Under the pieces are notes generated by a model. It was not told where the DNA came from. It saw nothing but the letters and a program-made list of their open reading frames with translations, and ran no database searches. The translations under genes and the position numbers were made by a program. DNA of 64,000 bases from Erythrobacter sp. EC-HK427 (GTDB taxonomy: Bacteria > Pseudomonadota > Alphaproteobacteria > Sphingomonadales > Sphingomonadaceae), in NCBI RefSeq assembly GCF_902498745.1, contig NZ_LR701479.1, positions 810,292-874,291 on the forward strand. The letters run 5' to 3'. Of this stretch, positions 26,071 through 35,975 are shown piece by piece. Within the stretch, counting starts at the first letter, position 1; each line of letters begins with the position of its first letter.

Positions 26071-27672
26071 TTACATCCGAAACACGCCGAACCGCGGCGT
26101 CTCCGGTATCGGAGCCTCCAAACAGGCAGCTAGCGAAAACCCCAGCACGTCGCGGGTCTGCACCGGATCGATCACCCCGTCATCCCACAATCGCGCGGTG
26201 GCGTAATAGGGGTTGCCTTCGTCCTCGTATTTCTGGCGGATCGGGGCCTTGAAGGCCTCGGCCTCCTCGGACGTCCAGTTATCAGCATCACGGTGCACCG
26301 TCGCCAAAACCGAAGCCGCCTGTTCGCCGCCCATCACGCTGATGCGCGCATTGGGCCATGTCCACAGGAAGCGTGGGGAATAGGCCCGCCCGCACATCCC
26401 GTAATTGCCCGCGCCGAAGCTGCCGCCGATCACCACGGTGAGTTTGGGCACTTGCGCCGTCGCCACCGCGGTCACCAGTTTCGCGCCGTGTTTGGCGATG
26501 CCTTCCGCCTCGTACTTGCCGCCGACCATAAAGCCGGAGATGTTCTGCAGGAACAGCAGCGGAATGCGCCGCTGGCAGGCGAGCTCGATAAAATGCGCGC
26601 CCTTCTGTGCGCTTTCGGAAAACAGCACGCCATTGTTCGCAAGGATCGCGACCGGCATCCCCCAGATATGCGCAAAGCCGCAGACCAGCGTGGCGCCGTA
26701 ATCGCGCTTGAACTCGTGGAATTCGGAGGCGTCGACCAGCCGCGCGATCACTTCGTGCACATCATAGGGCGCGCGCACATCATCGGGGATGATCGCATAG
26801 AGATCTTCGGCATCGAATTTGGGCGCGCGCGGCTCCTTCAATTCTGCTTGAGCTTTTGTGGATGGTCCGAGATGTGACACGATGTCGCGCACAATTGTCA
26901 GCGCGTGCTCGTCATTCTCCGCCAGGTGATCGACCACGCCAGACTTCTTCGCATGGAGCGCGCCGCCGCCCAGATCCTCGGCGCTGATCTCCTCGCCCGT
27001 CGCGGCTTTGACCAGCGGCGGGCCGGCAAGGAAGATCGTCCCCTGCTCGCGCACGATCACGCTCTCGTCCGACATCGCTGGCACATAGGCGCCGCCCGCG
27101 GTGCAGCTGCCCATCACGCAGGCGATCTGCGGAATCCCCAAGCTGCTCATCTGCGCCTGATTGTAGAAAATGCGTCCGAAATGGTCGCGGTCAGGGAAGA
27201 CTTCGGCCTGGAACGGCAGGTTCGCCCCGCCGCTGTCGACAAGGTAAATGCAGGGCAGCCGGTTCGCCTGCGCAATCTCCTGCGCGCGCAAATGCTTCTT
27301 CACCGTCATCGGGTAGTAGGAGCCGCCCTTCACCGTCGGATCATTGCAAGCAATCATCACCTGCCGACCGCTGACACTCCCGATACCGGCGATCATCGAG
27401 GCACCATTGACGTCGCCCGTATACATCCCGTTCGCCGCGAGCTGGCCGATTTCGAGGAATGGCGAGCCGGGATCGAGCAACCGCTCCACCCGCTCGCGCG
27501 GCAGGAGTTTTCCCCTGCTGACGTGCCGCTCCCGATGCTGCTCCGGCCCGCCCAGCGCCGCCTCGGCAACCTTGGCGCGAAGCGCCTCGGCGAGGGCCTT
27601 GTTGTGGGCAAAGCGGGCCTTGGCATCGGCGCTTTCGCGGTCGAGTTTGGTGGTGAGAACGGGTGCGCTCAT
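26071..27672 (-). CDS. mccB: methylcrotonoyl-CoA carboxylase beta subunit (carboxyltransferase)
   Basis: The 533-aa biotin-dependent carboxyltransferase transfers CO2 from carboxybiotin to 3-methylcrotonyl-CoA in leucine breakdown. It carries the MccB-specific sequence [27 protein letters not shown], the oxyanion region [13 protein letters not shown] in the N-half, and [20 protein letters not shown] in the C-half. Length equals MCC-beta (about 535 aa). Isovaleryl-CoA dehydrogenase lies upstream, supporting leucine catabolism. The biotin-carrying alpha subunit is not adjacent: downstream is a repeat pair and the DUF559 gene. Confidence 0.92.
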   Translation of the reverse strand: MSAPVLTTKLDRESADAKARFAHNKALAEALRAKVAEAALGGPEQHRERHVSRGKLLPRERVERLLDPGSPFLEIGQLAANGMYTGDVNGASMIAGIGSVSGRQVMIACNDPTVKGGSYYPMTVKKHLRAQEIAQANRLPCIYLVDSGGANLPFQAEVFPDRDHFGRIFYNQAQMSSLGIPQIACVMGSCTAGGAYVPAMSDESVIVREQGTIFLAGPPLVKAATGEEISAEDLGGGALHAKKSGVVDHLAENDEHALTIVRDIVSHLGPSTKAQAELKEPRAPKFDAEDLYAIIPDDVRAPYDVHEVIARLVDASEFHEFKRDYGATLVCGFAHIWGMPVAILANNGVLFSESAQKGAHFIELACQRRIPLLFLQNISGFMVGGKYEAEGIAKHGAKLVTAVATAQVPKLTVVIGGSFGAGNYGMCGRAYSPRFLWTWPNARISVMGGEQAASVLATVHRDADNWTSEEAEAFKAPIRQKYEDEGNPYYATARLWDDGVIDPVQTRDVLGFSLAACLEAPIPETPRFGVFRM

Positions 27673-27689
27673 ATATTTGCCCTATCGTC

Positions 27690-27772
27690 ATGCTGAACGT
27701 GTTTCAGCATCCATCGCCGGATTTTTTCCTCATCGCGAATAACCCAAATCAACCCTGAAACAAGTTCAGGGT
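27690..27772. repeat. inverted pair of short palindromic repeats between mccB and the PhnA-like gene
   Basis: Two hairpins, ATGCTGAA..TTCAGCAT (27690-27710) and ACCCTGAA..TTCAGGGT (27752-27772), share the dispersed-repeat core CTGAAC-TGTTTCAG and are in opposite orientation. A 41-bp spacer with a T-rich stretch separates them. This is the common palindromic unit seen in many sphingomonad intergenic regions. Confidence 0.75.
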
Positions 27773-27800
27773 GACGGGATGGCGACGACGCGCCCCACCC

Positions 27801-28106
27801 TCACCGCTTCCGCACAAACTCGGCGCGCAGCACCAGGCCTTTGATGCCGGGATATTTGCAATCGATCTCCTGCGCGTCGCCGGTCAGGCGGATCGATTTG
27901 ATCAGCGTGCCTTGCTTCAGCGTCTGGCCTGCGCCCTTGACCTCTAGGTCCTTGATCAAAGTCACCGCATCGCCATCGGCGAGCACATTGCCCACCGCAT
28001 CGCGCACCTCCACCCGCTCGGCATCGGCCTGCTTGGCGGCGAGTTCGGACGCGGGGAGCCATTCGCCGCTGTCTTCGTCATACACGTAGTCTTCGTCAGT
28101 GCTCAC
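27801..28106 (-). CDS. PhnA-like domain protein (zinc-ribbon part absent)
   Basis: This 101-aa protein matches the C-terminal PhnA domain: [20 protein letters not shown], then LKVKG-type [22 protein letters not shown], and a final [20 protein letters not shown]. The N-terminal Cys-rich zinc ribbon of full-length PhnA is replaced by [15 protein letters not shown]. The historical phosphonate role of PhnA is not supported; function is unknown. Its GTG start overlaps the stop of the dehydrogenase gene, so it is co-translated with it. Confidence 0.8.
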   Translation of the reverse strand: MSTDEDYVYDEDSGEWLPASELAAKQADAERVEVRDAVGNVLADGDAVTLIKDLEVKGAGQTLKQGTLIKSIRLTGDAQEIDCKYPGIKGLVLRAEFVRKR

Positions 28107-29269
28107 CCCGTCGCCCCGATCAATTCCCGCCCGATCAGCATCCGCCGGATCTCGTTCGTCCCCGCGCCGATATCGAGCAGCTTCGCATCGCGCAAATAGC
28201 GCTCCACCGGCCAGTCGGTCGTGTAGCCCGCGCCCCCCAGCGCCTGGATTGCCTCGCCCGCCACGCGGAAGGCGTTTTCCGATGCCAGCAGGATTGTGCC
28301 TGCCGCATCAAAGCGTGTCGTCTGGCCCTTGTCGCAGGCCTTTGCCACCGCATAGGTGTAAGCGCGCGCCGATTGCAGTGCGACATACATATCGGCGACC
28401 TTGGCCTGGATCAGCTGGAAGCTGCCGATGGCGCGGCCAAACTGGCTGCGCTCGCGCACATAGGGGATCACGCAATCGAGACACGCCTGCATAATGCCGA
28501 GCTGCACGCCCGAGAGCACGACCCGCTCGTAATCGAGCCCGCTCATCAGCACGGCGGCACCCTTGCCCACTTCGCCGAGCACGTTTGCTTGCGGAACATG
28601 GCAATCCTCGAACACCAGCTCGCTGGTGGGGCTGCCTTTCATGCCCAATTTTTCGATCTTCTGCCCGCAGGAAAAGCCCGGCATATCCTTTTCGATCAGG
28701 AAGGCGGTGATGCCCTTGGAGCCGCCCGCCGGATCGGTTTTGGCGTAGACCACCAGAGTCTCCGCATAATGGCCGTTGGTGATCCAGAACTTGGTGCCGT
28801 TGAGGAGGTATCCGCCCTGCACCGCGTCCGCCTTCAGCTTCATGCTGACGACATCGCTGCCCGCGTCCGGCTCGCTCATGGCCAAGCTGCCCACGTGCTC
28901 GCCCGAAATCAGGCCGGGGAGGTATTTCGCTTTCTGCTCCGCATTGCCCCAGCGCGCAATCTGGTTGACGCAAAGGTTGGAATGCGCGCCGTAGGAAAGG
29001 CCGACCGAGGCGCTCGCGCGGCTCACTTCCTCGATGGCGATGGTGTGTTCGAGATAGCCGAGGCCGGTGCCGCCGTCCTCCTCGCTTACCGTCATGCCGT
29101 GCAAGCCCAACTCGCCCATTTCGGGCCAGAGTTCGATGGGGAAGCGGTCTTCCGCATCGATGGCGGCGGCCAGCGGCGCGATGCGTTCATCGGCGAAGCG
29201 GGCAACGCTGTCGCGGATCATCTGGGCTTCTTCGGTCAGGCCGAAATCGAAATCGGGTGTGGCGCGCAT
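28103..29269 (-). CDS. ivd: isovaleryl-CoA dehydrogenase
   Basis: This FAD enzyme oxidises isovaleryl-CoA to 3-methylcrotonyl-CoA, the substrate of the mccB product. The 388-aa protein shows acyl-CoA dehydrogenase motifs [10 protein letters not shown] (131-140) and [10 protein letters not shown]. Its Glu lies in the IVD-specific position, [10 protein letters not shown] (E248), rather than at the site used by medium- and short-chain enzymes. Start is the ATG at 29269 with AAGGAT 6 nt upstream; a longer open frame upstream is not conserved-looking. Residue numbering and the neighbouring mccB make this call firm. Confidence 0.93.
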   Translation of the reverse strand: MRATPDFDFGLTEEAQMIRDSVARFADERIAPLAAAIDAEDRFPIELWPEMGELGLHGMTVSEEDGGTGLGYLEHTIAIEEVSRASASVGLSYGAHSNLCVNQIARWGNAEQKAKYLPGLISGEHVGSLAMSEPDAGSDVVSMKLKADAVQGGYLLNGTKFWITNGHYAETLVVYAKTDPAGGSKGITAFLIEKDMPGFSCGQKIEKLGMKGSPTSELVFEDCHVPQANVLGEVGKGAAVLMSGLDYERVVLSGVQLGIMQACLDCVIPYVRERSQFGRAIGSFQLIQAKVADMYVALQSARAYTYAVAKACDKGQTTRFDAAGTILLASENAFRVAGEAIQALGGAGYTTDWPVERYLRDAKLLDIGAGTNEIRRMLIGRELIGATG

Positions 29270-29358
29270 TCTGGTATCCTTTGCCGTTGCGCGGGCACAT
29301 AGCAAGCGGCAGGGCAAAGGGAAACTGGTTGCAGATGTTACCTTTGGCTTGCGGAGAG

Positions 29359-30441
29359 CTACTCCCGGGCAAAACCCGGGCCATCGGGCCAGCCGGGCGC
29401 GACGAGGCCCAACACCTTGAAAAGCTCGCCCATCTGGTCGGGCGCGGTCAGCCGTTCCTTCGCCCGCATCAGCGCCTCGCGGTGCTGCGGCGCGAATTCG
29501 GCGAGCGCGTCGGCGCGCTGCGCGATGCCCAAAGCGCCCAGCCATTGCCCCTGTGTCACCGTGCCCAGCACCCGCGCACCGCGCGACAGGGCAATCTGCT
29601 CCATCTGCGCAAAATCGACATGGGCGGAGAGGTCAACCTCGCCCGGCGCATCGAAAATGCCGACTTTCTTGTGCCCGCTCACCGCCTGGATGGTGGAACC
29701 CGACCGTCCGTCGGCATAGCCGTAATCGATAAACAGCGCCGCGCCGTCCTGCTCCTTCAGCCGCCCGGCGACTTCGAACATGATCGTGGCGGAGGCAGGA
29801 CTTGTTTCGATCACCGTGCCCGGCGGCGCATCGCGGCGGGCTTCGGGAACGGCGGAATCCATATGCTGGCGCCCCGGCACCTCGACAAACGCGCCCGAGG
29901 GATCGACATCGACCATCACTTCGCGCCAGCCCTCCTCGGTCATGACCAATTGCCGCACCGGCAGCGCGTCGAGAAATTCGTTCGCCACCAGCAGGATCGG
30001 CCCGGCGGTGGGAATGCGCGAGAGATCGTGATGGTACACCGCTTCGGGCACCGCTTTGATCTGCGCATCGCGCATCCGGCGCGAGGTTTCTACCAGATGC
30101 ACTTTGGGCACGAGGCCATAGCGCTTCATCGCCCGCAGTGCGTCACCCGCCAGCGTGCCTTTGCCGGGGCCAAGCTCGACATAATGGACAGGCTCTGTGC
30201 GCCCTGCGCGGATCCACATATCCGCCATCCACAGGCCGATCAGCTCGCCGAACATCTGGCTGACTTCGGGCGCGGTAATGAAATCGCCGCCCTGCCCGCC
30301 AATCGGGCGCTTGTCAGCGTAATAGCGCTGGTTGGATTCACCCATGAAATGCGCCAGGCTGATTGGCCCGGTCGACGCGATCAGGCGGCGAAACGTGTCG
30401 CCCAGATCGCGCTTGGCAAGTTCATCCCGAAAATCGTTCAA
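29359..30441 (-). CDS. MidA/NDUFAF7-family SAM-dependent methyltransferase
   Basis: This 360-aa class I methyltransferase of the DUF185 family has the SAM-binding motif [18 protein letters not shown] (about residues 85-105), preceded by the family N-terminus [16 protein letters not shown] and [18 protein letters not shown]. The eukaryotic homologue NDUFAF7 methylates an arginine of complex I subunit NDUFS2; a similar role in bacteria is inference. The start is TTG overlapping the lgt stop (TTGA), so it is coupled to lgt. Confidence 0.88.
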   Translation of the reverse strand: MNDFRDELAKRDLGDTFRRLIASTGPISLAHFMGESNQRYYADKRPIGGQGGDFITAPEVSQMFGELIGLWMADMWIRAGRTEPVHYVELGPGKGTLAGDALRAMKRYGLVPKVHLVETSRRMRDAQIKAVPEAVYHHDLSRIPTAGPILLVANEFLDALPVRQLVMTEEGWREVMVDVDPSGAFVEVPGRQHMDSAVPEARRDAPPGTVIETSPASATIMFEVAGRLKEQDGAALFIDYGYADGRSGSTIQAVSGHKKVGIFDAPGEVDLSAHVDFAQMEQIALSRGARVLGTVTQGQWLGALGIAQRADALAEFAPQHREALMRAKERLTAPDQMGELFKVLGLVAPGWPDGPGFARE

Positions 30442-31370
30442 GCGGCCCCCGCTTCGCTCGCCTCGCCACTATTGGCACCGGCTTTCGCAGCGGTCTTGCC
30501 AGAGCCAAGTGGAGGCCGGGTTAACGACCAGACGATCATTCCGATGCCGAGCAGCACCAGCGGCATACTCAGCCATTGGCCCATCGAAAATCCGGTGCGT
30601 TCGGCAAATTCGGTGAGCTGTACATCGGGCTGGCGGAAGAATTCATTGGTGATGCGCGCCGCGCCCATCAACACCGCGAACGTGCCAAAAAGGAGGCCGG
30701 TGCGGAAACGCGCGCGGGTGAACCAGAACAGGCTCAACATCACCACGAGCACAACCAAGCCCTCGCCAAACGCCTGATACAGCTGGCTGGGATGGCGGGC
30801 GAGGCCAGCGGGATCGCTGGGGAAAATCATCCGGATCGGCGCATCGGGACCAGCCTCGCGCCCCCACAGCTCGCCATTGACGAAATTCGCCAGCCGCCCG
30901 AGCAGCATCCCGACGCCGACATTGACGCTGATATAGTCGCACACGCGGATCAGCGGCAGCTTGCCGCGCCACGCCACCCACGCAACCGCCAGCCCCACGC
31001 CGAGCAGCCCGCCGTGGAAGCTCATCCCCCCGTCCCACAGGCGCAGCACGCGCCAGCTGACAAAGGCATCCTCTTCAAACGTCGTCCAAAGCGATGGATC
31101 GTAAAAGGTCGCGTAGCCCAGCCGCCCGCCAAGGATGACGCCCAGCGTGCAATAGAAAAACAGGTCGTCCACGTGCACCTGCCCCATCGGCGCGCCGGGA
31201 TAGGTAATCATGCGCGAAAGGTGCCAATAGGCGAACAGCAGCCCGATCAGATAAGCGAGCGAATAGTATTTGAGCTGGAAGAAACCCAGATCGATATGCG
31301 GGCTGAGGCCGAGATCCTCGAAACGGATAATGTCCGCAGACGCGGCGGCGAGAATGTCCAGCATTGTCAA
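30438..31370 (-). CDS. lgt: prolipoprotein diacylglyceryl transferase Lgt
   Basis: Lgt adds diacylglycerol to the lipobox cysteine of prolipoproteins, in the inner membrane. The 310-aa polytopic protein carries the Lgt signature GRLANFVNGELWGR, the essential HGGLLG histidine region and the N-terminal YYSLAYLIGLLFAYW. Length is slightly above the 291 aa of E. coli because of a basic C-terminal tail. Several lipoproteins in this window are substrates by prediction. It is divergent from glnD across 130 bp. Confidence 0.95.
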   Translation of the reverse strand: MTMLDILAAASADIIRFEDLGLSPHIDLGFFQLKYYSLAYLIGLLFAYWHLSRMITYPGAPMGQVHVDDLFFYCTLGVILGGRLGYATFYDPSLWTTFEEDAFVSWRVLRLWDGGMSFHGGLLGVGLAVAWVAWRGKLPLIRVCDYISVNVGVGMLLGRLANFVNGELWGREAGPDAPIRMIFPSDPAGLARHPSQLYQAFGEGLVVLVVMLSLFWFTRARFRTGLLFGTFAVLMGAARITNEFFRQPDVQLTEFAERTGFSMGQWLSMPLVLLGIGMIVWSLTRPPLGSGKTAAKAGANSGEASEAGAA

Positions 31371-31500
31371 ATCAGCCCTATGGCGTTGCGACCGTGAGCG
31401 GCCCGTTCACCGGCCTGCTTTGGCATAGAGCAGCGCAAGGTTAAAGCCTCGCGTCACTGGCCAGCGGCAGCTTGCGACCCGGAAGAGGCCCAGAAGAGCT

Positions 31501-34305
31501 TTGCATCACGCGCCCCGCCCGCTTATTCGCTTGCCTGTGACTTTGCCCCGCATCCCCAAGCAGCGAAAAATTATCGACCGGCGCGCGCTGGCCGCCCGCA
31601 TTGCCGCCATTGTCGAGGCCGAAGGCGCCCCGTCGGGTCGCCGCGCTATCGTGGCGGCGCTGAAAGAGGCACTGGAACAGGGGCGAGACGTGCTGCGCCA
31701 ACGGCTCGCCGACCGTCCGGGTGCTGGGCACGAACACGCGCATGGCCACGCCTTTTTGATCGACCAGTTGATCCGCGTGATCCACGATCACGTGATCGAC
31801 GATGTCTATCCGGTCGGCAACCGGTCGAGCGGGGAACGCATCGCGCTGCTTGCCGTGGGCGGCTACGGGCGCGGGGAAATGGCGCCGTTCTCCGATGTCG
31901 ATCTGGCGTTCATCACCCCCGACAAGCCAACCAGCTGGTGCGAACAGGTGATCGAGGCGATCCTATATTATCTGTGGGATCTGAATTTGCAGGTGGGCCA
32001 TTCGACCCGCTCGCTGGCCGAGTCCGCGCGCATGGCGAAGGCCGATCTGACGATCCGCACCGCGCTGCTCGAAGCGCGGTTTCTGTGGGGCGATCAGGCG
32101 GTGTACGATGCGGCCAGCGCGCAATTCTGGAACGAGGTCGTCCCCGGCTCGCAGCGCAGCTTCGTCGAGGAGAAGCTGGAAGAACGCAATGCCCGCCACC
32201 AGCGGATGGGCGATTCGCGCTACGTGGTCGAACCCAATATCAAGGAAGGCAAAGGCGGCCTGCGCGATCTGCAAACGCTCTACTGGATGGGCAAATATGT
32301 CTACCACGTCTCCAGCGCGGCGGAGCTGGTGGAAAAGGGGCTGTTCAGCGAGAAAGAATACCGCACTTTCCGCCGCGCGGAGACCTTCTTCCTCGCGGTG
32401 CGCGCGCATTTGCACACCATTGCCCGCCGCGCCGAAGACCGGCTGACCTTCGATCTGCAACGCGAAGTCGCCGCGCGGATGAACTATGCCGACCGGCCGG
32501 GCAAAAGCGCGGTTGAACGCTTCATGCAGATGTATTTCCTGCAAGCGAAACAGGTCGGCCACCTCACGGGCGTGTTCCTCGCCCAGTTGGAAGAACAGAC
32601 GGCGGAAAAGAACCGCGTAACCGAATTCTTCTCCGCCATGCGCAAGGGCCGGGCGCGCAAGATTGGCGGCTATACGGTCGATAGCGGCAAAATCGCCGTG
32701 CCTGCCGACGACTGGTTCCGCACGGATCCGGTACGGCTGGTGGAAGTGTTCGCGATTGCCGAGCGCGAGGGGCTGGAAGTGCATCCCGGCACCATCCGCA
32801 TGGCGCGCCGCGATGGGGCGCTGATTACACCCGCTATCCGCCGCGATGCACGTGCCAATGCGCTGTTCCTCGATGTGCTGGCAGGCCGCCGCGATCCCGA
32901 AACCGTGCTGCGCTGGATGAACGAGGCGGGCGTGTTCGGCCGTTTCGTGCCCGATTTCGGCAAGGTCAACGCGCAGATGCAGTATGATATGTATCACCAC
33001 TATACGGTGGACGAACATACGATCCGCGCTATCGGCTTGCTGAGCGGCATCGAGCGCGGGGAGCTGGCCGAGGATCACCCGCTTGCCAGCGCCATCCTGC
33101 CGCAACTCGCCAATCGCGGTGTGCTCTATGTCGCGGTGCTGCTGCACGATATCGCCAAGGGGCGCGGCGGCGACCATTCGGTGCTGGGCGCAGACGTGGC
33201 ACGCAAGCTGTGCCCGCGGCTGGGGCTGGACGAGAAGGAAACCGAACTGGTCGCCTGGCTGGTGCGCTATCACCTGCTGATGAGCGCCACCGCGTTCAAG
33301 CGCGACCTGGCCGATCCAAAAACGATCATCGATTTCGTCGGCGAAGTGCAGAGCCTTGAACGGCTGCGGCTGCTGACCGTGCTCACCATTGTCGATATCC
33401 GCGCCGTCGGGCCGGGCATCTGGAACAGCTGGAAGCGGCAATTGCTCGCCGATTTGTTCGAAGCGGCGCAGGAACGGCTGCGGCTGGGCCACAAATCGCA
33501 TGGCCGCGCCGAGCGGGTGGCGGTCAAGAAGGAACGCGTGGCAGATTTGCTCGGCGGAAAAGCCGGTCTGGTGGAGGATTTCGCGGAAGTTTTCGGCGAC
33601 ACCTACTGGATTGCCGAACCCGAAGACGTGATCGCGATCAACCTGCCGCATTATGCCGCGGCGGTCGCTGCCAAGCACTCGCTGTCGATCCACACAGAAT
33701 ACTACCGCGAATTCGGCGCGACGCTGGTCACCGTCATCAGCGACGATCACCCCGGCCTGTTTTACCGCATTGCCGGGGCCATCCATCTGGCAGGCGGCAA
33801 TATCATCGACGCGCGCATCCACACCAACCGCGTGGGCAAGGCGCTCGACAATTTCCTGGTGCAAGACCCGCTCGGCCGCCCGTTCAGCGAACCCGCGCAG
33901 CTTCTGCGCCTCAAGAAAGCCATCGAGGACGGGCTTGCCGGAAAGATCGACATGGTACCCAGTCTCGCCAAGCGGCCCCTGAAGCAGATGCGGGCGGAAA
34001 GTTTCAGCGTGGCCGCCGAAGTGTCCTTCGACAATCAGGCTTCCAACCGCTTCACCGTGATCGAAGTCAATGCAACCGACCGCCCGGCCTTGCTCAACCG
34101 CCTGACGCGGGCCATGTTCGAGGAAAGCCTGCTGATCAATTCGGCGCATATCACCCATTATGGCGAGCGCGCGGTCGATACGTTCTACGTGACCGATCTG
34201 CTGGGCATGAAGCTGACGTCGCCGGAACGGCTAGAGCGGGTGGAGCAGGCGCTGCTATCCGCCATCGCCGCGGGCGAGCGCGAACTGGCCGAAGCGGCGG
34301 CCTAA
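31501..34305 (+). CDS. glnD: [protein-PII] uridylyltransferase GlnD
   Basis: GlnD senses glutamine and uridylylates or deuridylylates PII. The 934-aa protein has the nucleotidyltransferase motif GGYGRGEMAPFSDVDL (about residues 120-135), the HD hydrolase domain with VLLHDIAKGRGGDHS (about 550), and two C-terminal ACT domains (about 735-815 and 845-925). Start is uncertain: TTG 31501 has a weak AGAAGAG site, whereas GTG 31537 (giving MTLPRIPKQ) starts nearer the conserved part. The gene is monocistronic in appearance; PilZ is convergent 10 nt after its end. Confidence 0.94.
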   Translation: MHHAPRPLIRLPVTLPRIPKQRKIIDRRALAARIAAIVEAEGAPSGRRAIVAALKEALEQGRDVLRQRLADRPGAGHEHAHGHAFLIDQLIRVIHDHVIDDVYPVGNRSSGERIALLAVGGYGRGEMAPFSDVDLAFITPDKPTSWCEQVIEAILYYLWDLNLQVGHSTRSLAESARMAKADLTIRTALLEARFLWGDQAVYDAASAQFWNEVVPGSQRSFVEEKLEERNARHQRMGDSRYVVEPNIKEGKGGLRDLQTLYWMGKYVYHVSSAAELVEKGLFSEKEYRTFRRAETFFLAVRAHLHTIARRAEDRLTFDLQREVAARMNYADRPGKSAVERFMQMYFLQAKQVGHLTGVFLAQLEEQTAEKNRVTEFFSAMRKGRARKIGGYTVDSGKIAVPADDWFRTDPVRLVEVFAIAEREGLEVHPGTIRMARRDGALITPAIRRDARANALFLDVLAGRRDPETVLRWMNEAGVFGRFVPDFGKVNAQMQYDMYHHYTVDEHTIRAIGLLSGIERGELAEDHPLASAILPQLANRGVLYVAVLLHDIAKGRGGDHSVLGADVARKLCPRLGLDEKETELVAWLVRYHLLMSATAFKRDLADPKTIIDFVGEVQSLERLRLLTVLTIVDIRAVGPGIWNSWKRQLLADLFEAAQERLRLGHKSHGRAERVAVKKERVADLLGGKAGLVEDFAEVFGDTYWIAEPEDVIAINLPHYAAAVAAKHSLSIHTEYYREFGATLVTVISDDHPGLFYRIAGAIHLAGGNIIDARIHTNRVGKALDNFLVQDPLGRPFSEPAQLLRLKKAIEDGLAGKIDMVPSLAKRPLKQMRAESFSVAAEVSFDNQASNRFTVIEVNATDRPALLNRLTRAMFEESLLINSAHITHYGERAVDTFYVTDLLGMKLTSPERLERVEQALLSAIAAGERELAEAAA

Positions 34306-34315
34306 GCGTCGTGGT

Positions 34316-34645
34316 TTAGCGGGCTGTAGCGATGATGTGATCGAAGACGTATTGGCTGATCGGCACCACGAAGCGGCACCCGGCTGTGTCGGCGCGGGCC
34401 CAGCACACTTCGGCATTGAGCATCTGGATACCGGCAAACCGCAAGAACAGCGTAGTGCCGCGCGGCGGCATATCGAAAATCCGCACCTGGAAACCTTCGG
34501 GCGTCAGATCGGCAATCTGCGCCTTGCGCCAGGCCTTTGTGCCGACGCGGATTTCGCAATTTATTTCAACTCGTTCGCGCTCATGACGCCGATCGGCGCT
34601 TGCGCGTTCCGAAATTTCGCCTGACTGCCGTGCGGGAAACATCAC
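34316..34645 (-). CDS. PilZ domain protein
   Basis: This 109-aa protein consists of a single PilZ domain, the c-di-GMP-binding fold. It has the Arg-rich switch RRHERERV (residues 19-26) and a DLTPEGFQV block in place of the usual D/NxSxxG. Ligand contacts therefore look mostly conserved. It may relay c-di-GMP made by enzymes such as the diguanylate cyclase at 39.4 kb, possibly to motility. The start ATG pair (MM) is 112 nt from the next gene. Confidence 0.85.
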   Translation of the reverse strand: MMFPARQSGEISERASADRRHERERVEINCEIRVGTKAWRKAQIADLTPEGFQVRIFDMPPRGTTLFLRFAGIQMLNAEVCWARADTAGCRFVVPISQYVFDHIIATAR

Positions 34646-34757
34646 ACCACCTGTTAACTATGCAAAGACACCAAAAGCATGGTTGCAGGAGCGTTTTACA
34701 ACTGCGCGGGTTAAGGAAAGGTTTTACAAACCGCAATATTTCCCCCGCGCGATCCGC

Positions 34758-35234
34758 CTAACGCATCCGCGCGACGCGCAGATAGCCCGAGCGGCCTTCG
34801 AAGCGGATTTCATAGGCGCCGCTCCAATGGCGGGTGATCGTCCCGGTCCAGCCTTCGCGCACCCGGTTGCGCAGCGTCCCTCCGTCGATTTCGCGCCAGA
34901 GCTGGCCATTATCCATCAGCAGCACCTGCGAACGGCGGTTGCCTTGCAGAATTTCCTGCACGGTGACGGTCAGAACCGCCACTTCCGGCTGGCGCTCGAT
35001 CACATCGTCCTGCTCGCGGAAGCCGAACACTTCCTCGCGCTGTGCCGCCACAGCCTCCTCGCGCTCGGCAATCACCACGGTCTGCTCGGCATAGGTGGCA
35101 TCGAAACACGCGAGCCGCTGCGCATTATCGGTGATCGCAGCGCAGGCGGCGTAGGGATTGGCGCTATCCTGCGCGGCGGCGGGGGTGGCGAAAATGGCGA
35201 GGGCGGGAGCCAGCAAGAGGAGGGCGAAGCGCAT
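34758..35234 (-). CDS. small secreted protein of unknown function
   Basis: This 158-aa protein has a clear Sec signal peptide (MRFALLLLAPALAIFATPAAA, cleavage before QDS). After it comes YAACAAITDNAQRLACFDAT, a Cys pair in a C-x-x-I-x-D-x2-R-L-x-C-x-D pattern often found at the start of secreted proteobacterial proteins. A beta-rich C-terminal half with several Trp/Arg residues follows. I do not recognise a defined family. Start 35234 has AAAGG upstream; ATG 35252 is an alternative. Confidence 0.7.
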   Translation of the reverse strand: MRFALLLLAPALAIFATPAAAQDSANPYAACAAITDNAQRLACFDATYAEQTVVIAEREEAVAAQREEVFGFREQDDVIERQPEVAVLTVTVQEILQGNRRSQVLLMDNGQLWREIDGGTLRNRVREGWTGTITRHWSGAYEIRFEGRSGYLRVARMR

Positions 35235-35289
35235 GGGAATTGCCTTTATCATAGAGTTGCGCGCAAATTGCGGCGCGCCGCTGCTGCCG

Positions 35290-35955
35290 TCAACCGCTGC
35301 GTTCGCCGAACAAGGCGGTGCCGACGCGGATATGCGTTGCGCCGAGCATGATCGCGGTCGCAAAATCGCCGCTCATTCCCATGCTGCGCCCGGCCAGCCC
35401 GTGATCGTCCGCCAGTTTCGCCATCAGCGCGAAATAGGGTGCGGATTCAAGGCCATAGGGTGGAACGCACATCAGCCCGGCGAGCGGCATCCCGGCCTCG
35501 CGCGCCTTGGCAAGCAGGTCGGGCAAGGCGGCAATCGGGCAGCCGCCCTTCTGCTCCTCTGCGCCGATATTGACCTGCACGAAGCACGGCACCTGGCGGC
35601 CCGCTTTGTCGAAGGCTTTGGCCAGCGCCGTCACCAGCGAGGGCCGGTCGAGCGAGTGGATGCAATCGAACAATGCGACGGCTTCATCTGCCTTGTTCGA
35701 TTGCAGCTGGCCGACGAGATGCAGTTCCAGATCGGGCGTTTTCTCGCGCAATTCGGGCCATTTGTCCTGCGCTTCCTGCACGCGGTTTTCGCCGAACACG
35801 CGCTGCCCGGCGGCGATCAGCGGGGCGATGTCCGCTGCCGAATGCGTCTTGCTCACCGCAATCAGCGTAACCTCCTCCGGCTTGCGGCGGGCGATGGTGC
35901 ACGCTTTGGCGATTTCGGCTTGGAGGTCGGAAAGGCGAGTGGCGCTGTCGGTCAT
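35290..35955 (-). CDS. YggS/PROSC-family PLP homeostasis protein
   Basis: This 221-aa protein has the alanine-racemase-like barrel of the YggS (PLPBP) family, which manages free pyridoxal phosphate and has no known catalysis. The PLP lysine is K36 in LIAVSKTHSA; FGENRVQEAQDKW and HLVGQLQSNK follow, and near the C-terminus MGMSGDFATAIMLGATHIRVG, the phosphate loop. Start is ATG 35955. It is divergent from the overlapping start of the ThiE-like gene. Confidence 0.92.
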   Translation of the reverse strand: MTDSATRLSDLQAEIAKACTIARRKPEEVTLIAVSKTHSAADIAPLIAAGQRVFGENRVQEAQDKWPELREKTPDLELHLVGQLQSNKADEAVALFDCIHSLDRPSLVTALAKAFDKAGRQVPCFVQVNIGAEEQKGGCPIAALPDLLAKAREAGMPLAGLMCVPPYGLESAPYFALMAKLADDHGLAGRSMGMSGDFATAIMLGATHIRVGTALFGERSG

Positions 35956-35975
35956 GCGCGCGCTATAGCCTGCCC

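Noticed and set aside
31963-34158. 731-codon minus-strand open frame inside glnD
   Set aside because: Antisense of a full GlnD with all motifs; composition is that of a shadow frame.
34655-34730. CtrA-like TTAA half-sites upstream of the PilZ gene (TTAA-N7-TTTT)
   Set aside because: Only one half matches the TTAA-N7-TTAA consensus; also seen by chance elsewhere.
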